DNA of 6,963 bases from Bacillota bacterium. Lineage in GTDB: Bacteria; Bacillota; Clostridia; Lachnospirales; Cellulosilyticaceae. The notes beneath the pieces are model-generated. The model was not told where the DNA came from. It did not search any database and saw only the letters and a program-made list of their open reading frames with translations. Positions 1-6,267 of the stretch are shown here, piece by piece. Position numbers and translations under genes: made by a program. Where the stretch lies: the NCBI GenBank assembly GCA_023415525.1, contig JAEZKI010000343.1:1-6963 (forward strand), given 5' to 3'. Each line of letters starts with the position of its first letter. The stretch's first letter is position 1.

Positions 1-1023
1 TGTAATAGGGTTAAAAAGGATACTGAAAATATAGAGACAAAGTTATTGCCTGTAGAGAAAGAAAGTATAGAGGCTGGGGAGGTATCGCCAGATCATGAAA
101 ACGATGACATAATCAAACAATATCACCTAGATTTTACGGACTCTACAAAGGAATCTACAATAGTTAGGAAGGATACTGAAAATATAGGGACAAAGTTATT
201 GCCTATAGAGAGGGAAAGTATAGAGCTAGGAGAGGTATCGCCAGAGCATGAATACTATGACATAATCAAGCAAGAACACCCAGATTTTACGGACTATACA
301 AAGGAATTTACAATATATGATCAGGAAATAGATGATTATTTTGTTATACATTATTCGTTACCACCTGATTATGATGCCACAAAAGAATATCCAGCAGTTT
401 TTCTGACGGATGGGGTATGGCGATTAAGTACTCATCCAGAGGTGAGAGAACTGATGATCAGTGGACAAATGGAAGATGTTATTTTAGTGAGCATTGGTTA
501 TCCTAATGGCTATGATTATGAAAGAATAAGAGAGCGAGACCTTGTTAATAAGCCAGAAGATTTTTTGAATTTTATAGTAAATAATATTGTGTCTTATATA
601 AATGAGCAATATCCACTACAACAAGATAATCTAACACTTATGGGGCATTCTTATGGGGGCTTTTTCACTTTCTATGCATTATTTAATAGAGACAGGATTG
701 GTGAAAAAACATTTAAGAATTATTCAGTAGGAAGTCCTTTTTTACAAGCTTCAACTGATAAACTAGAATATATTACAGACTTTGAAAAGCAGTATTATGA
801 AAGAAATCAAACATTAGATGCCAATGTCTACGTAACGATAGGGGGAAGAGAAGAGGAGTTTTATACGGTAGGAATTGAAGAGTTTATCAATCAAATTTTA
901 TTGCCAAGAAGTTATGAAGGGTTGAATGTAGTCTATGAAAAGATAGAAGGTGAAGAACATGTGACCGTGTTCGAGCCTGTTATAAAAAAAACAATGCTTA
1001 TGTATTATGGAATAGAGAAGTAG
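1..1023 (+). CDS. Putative esterase, alpha/beta hydrolase fold, 5'-partial, with duplicated N-terminal linker
   Basis: The frame is open from the first base to the TAG at 1021-1023, giving 340 residues numbered from the window edge. The real start lies upstream. A TTG at 46 could be read as a start but sits inside a repeat unit and has no ribosome site. Residues 6-56 and 57-107 are two copies of a charged, Glu-rich linker. The hydrolase domain follows (about 105-340): a beta-strand region ending in an LPPDYD turn, a PAVFLTDG strand, the nucleophile elbow GHSYGG with Ser217, and a late EEHVTVF segment with His320 as probable catalytic His. One of Glu284-286 in GGREEEF may be the acid. This pattern fits the esterase D/IroE-Fes-like family (PF00756), which hydrolyses esters such as siderophore or acyl esters; the substrate here is unknown. 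Codon 1 is Cys followed by Asn-Arg-Val-Lys-Lys, which would suit a mature lipoprotein, but the signal peptide would be outside the window. A terminator follows at 1086. Confidence 0.85.
   Translation, partial: CNRVKKDTENIETKLLPVEKESIEAGEVSPDHENDDIIKQYHLDFTDSTKESTIVRKDTENIGTKLLPIERESIELGEVSPEHEYYDIIKQEHPDFTDYTKEFTIYDQEIDDYFVIHYSLPPDYDATKEYPAVFLTDGVWRLSTHPEVRELMISGQMEDVILVSIGYPNGYDYERIRERDLVNKPEDFLNFIVNNIVSYINEQYPLQQDNLTLMGHSYGGFFTFYALFNRDRIGEKTFKNYSVGSPFLQASTDKLEYITDFEKQYYERNQTLDANVYVTIGGREEEFYTVGIEEFINQILLPRSYEGLNVVYEKIEGEEHVTVFEPVIKKTMLMYYGIEK
16..321 (+). repeat. In-frame tandem duplication, two 153-bp (51-codon) units
   Basis: Unit 1 runs 16-168 and unit 2 runs 169-321. Both begin AAGGATACTGAAAATATAG and keep the same reading frame. 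By hand I count 17 base differences over the first 147 aligned bases (about 88% identity), but 11 of 49 amino acids differ. The last two codons of unit 2 diverge as it runs into the hydrolase domain. The bases before unit 1 (1-15) match the end of unit 1 only loosely, so a third upstream unit is possible but unsupported. The units encode a hydrophilic segment that looks like a spacer between the N-terminus and the catalytic domain. Confidence 0.9.
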
Positions 1024-1085
1024 GGAAAAAGGATATGGTTTGTGTTGTTTTAGAAAGTTAGACATAAACTTATTATAATAACATC

Positions 1086-1114
1086 GGCAGGGGCTTACCC
1101 CTGCCTTATTTATT
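1086..1114 (+). terminator. Intrinsic terminator of the esterase gene
   Basis: A perfect 8-bp stem (GGCAGGGG at 1086-1093 with CCCCTGCC at 1098-1105) closes a CTTA tetraloop and is followed by TTATTTATT. It lies 62 nt after the esterase stop codon. It sits between two convergent genes. Read from the - strand the tail is ATGTTATTAT, so weak bidirectional use for asd is possible. Confidence 0.85.
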
Positions 1115-1115
1115 G

Positions 1116-1163
1116 CATAAAAGTAGGGCAATCGCTCAACTCATCGAATTGATTGATATGCCC
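1116..1163 (-). terminator. Candidate terminator hairpin downstream of asd
   Basis: On the - strand, GGGCA (1163-1159) pairs with TGCCC (1130-1126). Pairing continues inward as ATC with GAT after a one-base bulge, then TCAA with TTGA across a small internal loop. The tail read on the - strand is TACTTTTATGC, which is only moderately U-rich. It lies about 55 nt past the asd stop. The stem is weak and interrupted, so termination here is an inference; the stronger hairpin at 1086-1105 could serve instead. Confidence 0.35.
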
Positions 1164-1217
1164 TGTGTTTACTTATTTACAAAATGGAAGGATTAATTAT
1201 AAAGAACATTTAATGGA

Positions 1218-2303
1218 TTATTTATGAGTGATATAGCCTTCTTCTTTAAGAAGCTCTGCAATAAGAACAGCACCACCAGCAGCACCTCTTACAGTATTGT
1301 GTGAAAGACCAACAAACTTGTAGTCATAGAGGGAATCTTCTCTAAGACGACCAACACTTATACCCATACCGTTTTCTAAGTCACGGTCTATACGGGTTTG
1401 AGGTCTATTATCTTCTTCAAAATACGTAATGAATTGTTTTGGAGCACTTGGAAGGTTAAGGGTTTGAGGTTTTCCTTTATAGTTTTTCCAAGCTTCTAAG
1501 ATTTGCTCTTTAGTAGGTTTCTTCTTGAAAGAAACAAATACAGTTGCTAAATGTCCATCTAATACAGGAACACGGATACATTGTGTTGTAATAAGAGGTG
1601 TTTGTGCTTTTACAATTTCACCATTTTCTACAGTACCCCATATTTTAAGAGGCTCTTGTTCGCTTTTTTCTTCTTCCCCACCAATATAAGGAATAACATT
1701 ATCAATCATCTCAGGCCATTCTTTAAAGGTCTTACCTGCTCCAGAAATAGCTTGATAAGTAGAAGCAACAACAGTAGTTGGCTCAAATTCTAAAAGAGCG
1801 GATAACATAGGGACATAGCTTTGGATAGAACAGTTTGGTTTGACAGCAATAAAACCTTTTGTTGTGCCAAGACGTTTTCTTTGAGTAGCAATGATTTCTA
1901 AATGATTATCATTGATTTCAGGTATAACCATAGGCACATCAGAGGTCCATCTATGAGCAGAGTTGTTAGAAACAACAGGTGTTTCAGCTTTAGCATAAGC
2001 TTCTTCTAATGCTTTAATTTCATCTTTTTTCATATCTACAGCACAAAATACGAAATCTACTTCTGAAGCAACTTCTTCTACATTGGCTGCATCTTTTACA
2101 ATGAGAGTTTTAACAGCTTCAGGGATAGGCGTATTCATTTTCCAACGATCAGCTACAGCTTCTGCATAGGTTTTGCCTGCAGAGTTTTTGCTAGCAGCAA
2201 TGACTTTAACTTCAAAAAAAGGATGATTTTCAAGTAAGGTGACAAAACGTTGGCCTACCATCCCTGTACCACCCACGATACCTACTCTTAGTTTATTATT
2301 CAT
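1218..2303 (-). CDS. asd: Aspartate-semialdehyde dehydrogenase
   Basis: The product reduces L-aspartyl-4-phosphate with NADPH to L-aspartate-4-semialdehyde, the branch point to lysine/diaminopimelate, threonine and methionine, in the cytoplasm. The 361-residue protein has an N-terminal Rossmann motif GGTGMVG (11-17), the catalytic cysteine in KPNCSIQ (Cys158), and the substrate-side RVPVLDGH segment (His251). Its sequence style and length match the archaeal/fungal-type family (TIGR00978-like) found in many Clostridia, rather than the E. coli type. I chose ATG at 2303 over an in-frame GTG at 2318. AAGGTGG (2315-2309) sits 5 nt before the ATG, and the GTG overlaps this ribosome site and has none of its own. 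It appears monocistronic: it faces the esterase gene at its 3' end and diverges from the EAL gene at its 5' end. The predicted leader is only about 24 nt, which leaves no room for a lysine riboswitch or T-box. Confidence 0.97.
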   Translation of the reverse strand: MNNKLRVGIVGGTGMVGQRFVTLLENHPFFEVKVIAASKNSAGKTYAEAVADRWKMNTPIPEAVKTLIVKDAANVEEVASEVDFVFCAVDMKKDEIKALEEAYAKAETPVVSNNSAHRWTSDVPMVIPEINDNHLEIIATQRKRLGTTKGFIAVKPNCSIQSYVPMLSALLEFEPTTVVASTYQAISGAGKTFKEWPEMIDNVIPYIGGEEEKSEQEPLKIWGTVENGEIVKAQTPLITTQCIRVPVLDGHLATVFVSFKKKPTKEQILEAWKNYKGKPQTLNLPSAPKQFITYFEEDNRPQTRIDRDLENGMGISVGRLREDSLYDYKFVGLSHNTVRGAAGGAVLIAELLKEEGYITHK

Positions 2304-2308
2304 ATTAA

Positions 2309-2315
2309 CCACCTT
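2309..2315 (-). promoter_or_regulatory. Ribosome binding site that fixes the asd start
   Basis: AAGGTGG on the - strand lies 5 nt upstream of ATG 2303. It overlaps the codons that would follow the alternative GTG at 2318, so the protein should begin MNNKLRVG. Confidence 0.85.
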
Positions 2316-2333
2316 CACAGTTTAGGATATATA

Positions 2334-2362
2334 ATTATCTTATTTTACATACTTAATATCAA
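2334..2362 (-). promoter_or_regulatory. SigA-type promoter of asd
   Basis: On the - strand, TTGATA (2362-2357, one mismatch to TTGACA) is followed after exactly 17 nt by GATAAT (2339-2334, one mismatch to TATAAT). The predicted start of transcription is near 2327, giving a leader of about 24 nt. A second overlapping option, TTGATT with a 17-nt spacer and TAAAAT, lies a few bases further upstream. Confidence 0.65.
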
Positions 2363-2392
2363 AAAATCAATATAGTATAAAATTTTTTGATA
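2357..2392. repeat. 11-bp perfect inverted repeat in the asd/EAL divergent region, candidate operator
   Basis: TATCAAAAAAT (2357-2367) and ATTTTTTGATA (2382-2392) are perfect inverted copies separated by 14 nt. The left arm contains the asd -35 box. The right arm contains the same TTGATA hexamer on the + strand, although no good -10 follows it at 17 nt (ATGAAT at 2410). The arm spacing would put the two half-sites about two helical turns apart (centre to centre 25 bp), as for a dimeric DNA-binding protein. AT-rich composition makes a chance origin possible. Confidence 0.4.
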
Positions 2393-2502
2393 ATATATCC
2401 AAATAATATATGAATTATTATAAATTAATGGTTGTTTTTATGCAAATAAAGTTTGTCTGAACGATTTTAATCAAAGTACATATTATATTTAAGAAAGGAT
2501 AT

Positions 2503-2509
2503 GGGGAGG
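2503..2509 (+). promoter_or_regulatory. Ribosome binding site of the EAL-domain gene
   Basis: GGGGAGG lies 13 nt before ATG 2523, which is longer than usual. An in-frame TGA at 2511 excludes any start further upstream. The nearer ATGs at 2501, 2510 and 2518 are out of frame and soon reach stops, so 2523 is the only credible start. Confidence 0.6.
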
Positions 2510-2522
2510 ATGAGAAGATGAT

Positions 2523-4721
2523 ATGACCAACATAAATGTAATATTATGCATATTATGGGGCACATTGAGTGGCATATGGATTTATAGCAGCCTAGCAATC
2601 ATTAAGGGAATAGAACGACAGAGGTGTAAGCATTTACGAGAAGATGAACGGGAGATATTTTATAATCTTTTAAATAAGTGTGAGATAATGACAGTGTTAT
2701 GGGAAAAAAATCTAGATTTTGTATACATGAACTTATATATGAAGGAGCAGTTAGGCTATGATAGGGATATAGAAGACAAGAAGGTATTTGAAGAAATCTT
2801 TAGCATTAAGGACGCTAGTGATCTAGCTAGGATTAAACAAAAATTATTTTGGGAGCAGGATAGACAACAAGAGGTGAGGGGGAAAAATGGAGGGAAAAGG
2901 ACTATTTTATGGCATTCTGCAACCATAAATTTAGGCAACAGAAAAGAAACAACCTTACTTACAATGGGGATAGATATCTCGGAAAAAGTGAAATTTGATG
3001 AGCAACAGGCAAGATATACCACTATATTAGAAGAGAGTCTTTCTACCATAAAATTTTTAGAAGAACGACAAGAATTAGCTATGGAAGCTGCAAACATAAT
3101 TATGCTCTATAAGATGATAGATATAGATGAGATTTTTATTCCCAACGCAGCCAAACAACTCCTTGATATCCAAAAGGATGTGGTATTAAAACAAGAATTT
3201 TATAAAAAGATCTATCCAGAAGATTTACTGATTTATTTAGACTATGTGAGTCAGATTCAAATGCTCAATAACCCATCAGGGAGATGCGAAATTAGGCTAA
3301 AATTAAAGGACGGAAAATATTATTGGTACTTAGTGCGCTACAAGTTATTATATGATGCAAAGGGAATGCCTAAGGTTATTGCAGGAGCCTTTATTAATAT
3401 TAATGAAGAAAAAAAGAAAGATAGGTTGATTGCCAAGTTAGCTTTTCGAGATGAAGTAACAGGATTATATAATAAGCCGAAATTTCTATTAGTCATAAGA
3501 ACAAACTTAAAAAAGGCAATAAAAGAAGCTGAATTTTGTATGATGACGATAGATATTTATAAATACAGCTTAATTACTCGGATATATGGACGTAAAATGA
3601 ATGACCTTGCTTTAAAAAAATTAGGCATACTTATAAGAAGACAACTTCCAGAAGGAGGGGTGTGCTGTCGGGTAAAAGAAGGGGAATTCCTTCTGTCTTT
3701 TGAAATAAAGGATAAAGAAGAAATAAAAGAAATCTATGATAAAATCACCAAAAATATACAGCAAATGAAAGTAAGTCCTAAATTTAACTATACAATAGAA
3801 ATATTAGGTACAGCTATTATTTATACTAAGGAAGATAGTGACCTAGATAAAGTATATGATAATATTCATTTTATTATGGAAGAAATGAAGGACAAAGATA
3901 GAAAGGGTCTTCAGATTTTTGATAAACAGTGTTATACGAATATGTTAGTGCACCAGCTTTTAGCCATGGAGCTCGGAAATACCATTCAAAAAAATCAACT
4001 TAGATTATATTATCAGCCTAAAGTAGATAGTAATAAGGGGAAGATAGTAGGAGCAGAAGCTTTGATTAGATGGGAGCACCCCCAGTATGGTTTAATATTG
4101 CCTGGGGAATTTATTCCTCTAGCAGAAGAAACAGGTTTTATTACGGAGATTGACAAATGGGTATTAAGGCAAGCATGTGGGCAAGTTAAAACTTGGCAAC
4201 AGGAATATCATAAGAATATTCATGTTTCAATAAACCTCTCAGCTATTGAGTTTTATCAAAGTAATATTGTAGAGATGATAAAAGAGGTTATAGAAGAAAT
4301 AAGAGTAGAGCCCCAGTTACTACAGATTGAACTAACAGAAAGCATGGTTCTTATGGACATTACACAGACCATTATGAAGATGAAAGCTATACAAGCATTA
4401 GGTGTAAAAATGGAATTAGATGACTTCGGGACAGGTTATTCATCTTTAAGTTACTTAAGGTCATTGCCTATTAATGTGCTTAAACTAGATAGGAGTTTTA
4501 TAACCCATATAGAGGACGAAGAAATTAATAGAAATATTACTAAGACCATTATTACATTGGCTAAATTATTAAAATTAGAAGTCATTGCAGAGGGTGTGGA
4601 GAAAAAAGAACAAGTAGACTTATTGAGGGAGATGGGATGTTCTATTATTCAAGGATATTATTATGCCGAACCCTTATCACAAATGGACTTTGAAAGGAAC
4701 TACTTAATAGAAAGAAGTTAG
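2523..4721 (+). CDS. Membrane-anchored PAS-PAS-GGDEF(degenerate)-EAL protein, predicted c-di-GMP phosphodiesterase
   Basis: Of 732 residues, 4-27 form one hydrophobic membrane segment followed by Lys/Arg, placing the rest in the cytoplasm. Two PAS-like sensor regions follow (about 43-155 and 186-297); each ends in the typical GIDISEK or GAFININEEK strand. A GGDEF domain (about 305-468) begins with DEVTGLYNKPKF, but its signature is KEGEF (385-389) and the inhibitory RxxD site is replaced by PEGG, so cyclase activity is unlikely. The EAL domain (about 478-728) keeps the known catalytic set: Glu512 in EALIRW, Asn571, Glu603 in ELTES, Asp633-Asp634 in DDFGTGYSS, Lys654, Glu690 and Gln710. It should therefore hydrolyse c-di-GMP to pGpG, with the GGDEF domain perhaps acting as a GTP-binding or dimerisation regulator. 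It stands alone, divergent from asd. No clear promoter or + strand terminator is visible. The PAS ligand is unknown. Confidence 0.93.
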   Translation: MTNINVILCILWGTLSGIWIYSSLAIIKGIERQRCKHLREDEREIFYNLLNKCEIMTVLWEKNLDFVYMNLYMKEQLGYDRDIEDKKVFEEIFSIKDASDLARIKQKLFWEQDRQQEVRGKNGGKRTILWHSATINLGNRKETTLLTMGIDISEKVKFDEQQARYTTILEESLSTIKFLEERQELAMEAANIIMLYKMIDIDEIFIPNAAKQLLDIQKDVVLKQEFYKKIYPEDLLIYLDYVSQIQMLNNPSGRCEIRLKLKDGKYYWYLVRYKLLYDAKGMPKVIAGAFININEEKKKDRLIAKLAFRDEVTGLYNKPKFLLVIRTNLKKAIKEAEFCMMTIDIYKYSLITRIYGRKMNDLALKKLGILIRRQLPEGGVCCRVKEGEFLLSFEIKDKEEIKEIYDKITKNIQQMKVSPKFNYTIEILGTAIIYTKEDSDLDKVYDNIHFIMEEMKDKDRKGLQIFDKQCYTNMLVHQLLAMELGNTIQKNQLRLYYQPKVDSNKGKIVGAEALIRWEHPQYGLILPGEFIPLAEETGFITEIDKWVLRQACGQVKTWQQEYHKNIHVSINLSAIEFYQSNIVEMIKEVIEEIRVEPQLLQIELTESMVLMDITQTIMKMKAIQALGVKMELDDFGTGYSSLSYLRSLPINVLKLDRSFITHIEDEEINRNITKTIITLAKLLKLEVIAEGVEKKEQVDLLREMGCSIIQGYYYAEPLSQMDFERNYLIERS

Positions 4722-4825
4722 TAGAGGGACAGTTCATAACAAAAGATAATAAGAAATAAAATATCCTTAAAAACTAAAATAGGAAAGTCTAATTTTTATA
4801 CAAAAGGATGACTTTACTAACCTGT

Positions 4826-4920
4826 AAAAAAGGTCATCACACTAAAAGAGGTAGCTTTCTCTTAAGTAAACTTATTGGTTTACTTAGAAGAGATGCTACT
4901 TAAATGAGTGAGATGACCTT
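4826..4920 (-). terminator. Long imperfect hairpin with T-run, probable terminator for the cfa transcript
   Basis: AAGGTCATC (4830-4838) pairs with GATGACCTT (4912-4920). After a 1x1 mismatch, CACT (4840-4843) pairs with AGTG (4907-4910). After an internal loop, AGGTAGC (4849-4855) pairs with GCTACTT (4895-4901, one G-T). Then TCTCT (4858-4862) pairs with AGAGA (4889-4893), and TAAGTAAAC (4863-4871) with GTTTACTTA (4878-4886) around a TTATTG loop. On the - strand the base of the stem runs into six T (complement of A4826-4831), as expected of an intrinsic terminator about 118 nt after the cfa stop. On the + strand the stem is followed by AATGAGTG, so it is not a standard terminator for the EAL gene. 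It is unusually long for a terminator. Confidence 0.55.
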
Positions 4921-4937
4921 AATGAGTGAGATGCCTT
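4903..4937. repeat. Tandem 18-bp direct repeat
   Basis: AATGAGTGAGATGACCTT (4903-4920) is followed directly by AATGAGTGAGATGCCTT (4921-4937). The second copy lacks one A. The first copy forms the right arm of the long hairpin, and the second starts the small ATGCC/GGCAT hairpin. It looks like slippage or duplication of one hairpin arm. Confidence 0.85.
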
Positions 4938-5037
4938 TTTTGGCATATTAGTAAAAGGCTGTTTTCAAATCCATAAGAGGCGTAGAAATAAAAAATTCAG
5001 TTCCTTTTTAGATAGCCAGTGGTACTAACGCTAAGTG

Positions 5038-6222
5038 TTAGGATTCCTTATAGAGATATTCTCTAGTAAGGGGGAGGGTGTTATTAATACCCTTAGTAAA
5101 AAGAATTTGATGTAAATCAATCATACCATTATTAAAGCTAGCCGCACAGCCACAAAGATAGAGACGCCACATACGAATAAAGCGCTCATCAAAGAGGGCT
5201 TCAATTTTAGGAAGATTACTCTCAAAACGATGATACCAACAAAGTAAGGTTTTGACATAATGAGACCTTAAACTTTCTATATCTTGTACACGGTAGTTAA
5301 ATTGGGCAGAGAGTGCAACAATTTCCCGAAGGGAAGGAATAACACCCCCAGGAAAGATATATTTTTTTATCCAAGGATCGCCAGGAGACTCATGAAGAGA
5401 GCTTATATAATGTAATAGGAAAAGCCCTTTGTCTTTTAAGACATAATCTACATTTTGAAAAAAGAGATCATAATTTTCTCTGCCTACATGTTCAAGCATG
5501 CCCACACTGACAACGCGGTCAAAGCTCAGCTTAGATTTTTCTAAATCTCTGTAATCCATAATCTTCACTTCAAGAGAATCTTCTAATCCCTCTTCGATAA
5601 TCCGATTTTGGAATTCATCATGTTGTTCTTCACTTAATGTAATGCCTAGACCATGAACCTTATATTTTTTAGCAGCTTCAATAAGGAGATAACCCCAGCC
5701 ACAACCAATATCTAATAAGGTCATATTAGGCTTTAGGTTAAGTTTTTTTAGGATATAGTCAATTTTATTTAGTTGAGCCTGATAAAGAGAATCTTTAGGA
5801 GATTTATAATAGGCACAGGAGTAGCTAAGGGTCTCATCTAACCAGAGCTTATAAAAGGAATTGCCTATATTATAGTGAGAGCAAACCTCGTTTTTTTGAT
5901 TTTTCACAGAAGAGGAGGTATAGAGAAGTTTTTTGAGGGCATGTTCATCCTTATTAAACTTTGAACTATATTTTAGGAATTCATTAAGTGCCTCATATAA
6001 ATCCCCTTGAATCTCCAGGGTACCATCCATATAGGCTTCACCAAGAGTAAGCGTCGTGCTCTTAAGTAGCTCTTTGTAGCTGAGTGTATCCTTCATAACC
6101 ACATTAAATAAAGCAGGAGAGTTACCGATATGAAGTTCTTCTCCTGTTTCAAAAGTTAAATTGAAAGAACTTTGGTCAAAACGTTCCAGATATTTTTTTA
6201 ATAGTCTGTTTTTAAAACTCAA
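5038..6222 (-). CDS. cfa: Cyclopropane-fatty-acyl-phospholipid synthase (CFA synthase)
   Basis: The enzyme transfers a methylene group from S-adenosylmethionine to the double bond of unsaturated acyl chains in membrane phospholipids, an adaptation to acid, solvent or stationary phase. Numbered from the TTG start, the 394-residue protein has an N-terminal CFA domain, HYNIGNSFYKLWLD (116-129), the SAM-binding motif LLDIGCGWG (169-177), MLEHVG (Glu244) and HYVKTL (Tyr322). Cys136, Glu244, His271, Ile273 and Tyr322 match the known E. coli active-site set (C139, E239, H266, I268, Y317). The length is usual for the family. An in-frame GTG at 6231 would add three residues, but AAGGAG directly abuts it. 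TTG at 6222 stands 8 nt after that ribosome site and is preferred. The gene follows the PsbP-like gene by 45 nt with no terminator between, suggesting one operon. A hairpin masks its ribosome site. Confidence 0.95.
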   Translation of the reverse strand: MSFKNRLLKKYLERFDQSSFNLTFETGEELHIGNSPALFNVVMKDTLSYKELLKSTTLTLGEAYMDGTLEIQGDLYEALNEFLKYSSKFNKDEHALKKLLYTSSSVKNQKNEVCSHYNIGNSFYKLWLDETLSYSCAYYKSPKDSLYQAQLNKIDYILKKLNLKPNMTLLDIGCGWGYLLIEAAKKYKVHGLGITLSEEQHDEFQNRIIEEGLEDSLEVKIMDYRDLEKSKLSFDRVVSVGMLEHVGRENYDLFFQNVDYVLKDKGLFLLHYISSLHESPGDPWIKKYIFPGGVIPSLREIVALSAQFNYRVQDIESLRSHYVKTLLCWYHRFESNLPKIEALFDERFIRMWRLYLCGCAASFNNGMIDLHQILFTKGINNTLPLTREYLYKES

Positions 6223-6229
6223 TCTAATC

Positions 6230-6247
6230 ACTCCTTATAAAAGGAGT
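6230..6247 (-). promoter_or_regulatory. Ribosome site of cfa inside a small inverted repeat
   Basis: On the - strand ACTCCTT (6247-6241), a TTAT loop and AAGGAGT (6236-6230) form a perfect 7-bp stem. The right arm is the Shine-Dalgarno sequence of cfa and covers the alternative GTG at 6231. No T-run follows, so it is not a terminator. It could lower translation of cfa relative to the gene in front. Confidence 0.6.
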
Positions 6248-6267
6248 ATAGCCAAACTTACAAAAGA

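Larger units (their letters stand above)
4722..5037. other. Convergent intergenic region without a gene, rich in secondary structure
   Basis: This 316-bp gap separates the 3' ends of the EAL gene and cfa. I see no open frame with a ribosome site. Its first 85 bases are plain A-rich sequence. The stretch 4807-4946 is highly structured: a 91-nt imperfect hairpin, a competing hairpin just before it (GATGAC 4807-4812 with GTCATC 4833-4838, plus TTTAC 4813-4817 with GTAAA 4824-4828), an 18-bp tandem repeat, and a small ATGCC/GGCAT hairpin with a T6 loop (4931-4946). From 4947 to 5024 nothing stands out. A short CTAAC/GTTAG stem (5025-5041) overlaps the cfa stop codon. Confidence 0.7.

Noticed and set aside
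46..1023. TTG at 46 as the start of the esterase gene
   Set aside because: The frame stays open upstream to base 1, the TTG lies inside a repeat unit with an equivalent TTG in unit 2 (199), and no ribosome site precedes it.
898..1131. 77-residue open frame on the - strand
   Set aside because: It is antisense to the end of the esterase gene, runs through the terminator hairpin, and has no recognisable motif or ribosome site.
2304..2318. GTG at 2318 as the asd start, adding five residues
   Set aside because: These bases contain the AAGGTGG ribosome site of the ATG at 2303, and family members start close to the NAD(P)-binding motif.
2756..3097. 113-residue open frame on the - strand
   Set aside because: It is antisense to the PAS region of the EAL gene; its Ser/Phe/Leu-rich composition is what the complement of AT-rich coding DNA gives.
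4903..4937. CRISPR-like repeats
   Set aside because: Only two abutting 18-bp copies without spacers; no cas genes.
4904..4951. 15-codon frame made from the 18-bp tandem repeat (ATG to TAG)
   Set aside because: The repeat keeps the frame because 18 is divisible by three, but there is no ribosome site and the sequence is used in hairpin arms; chance is the simpler reading.
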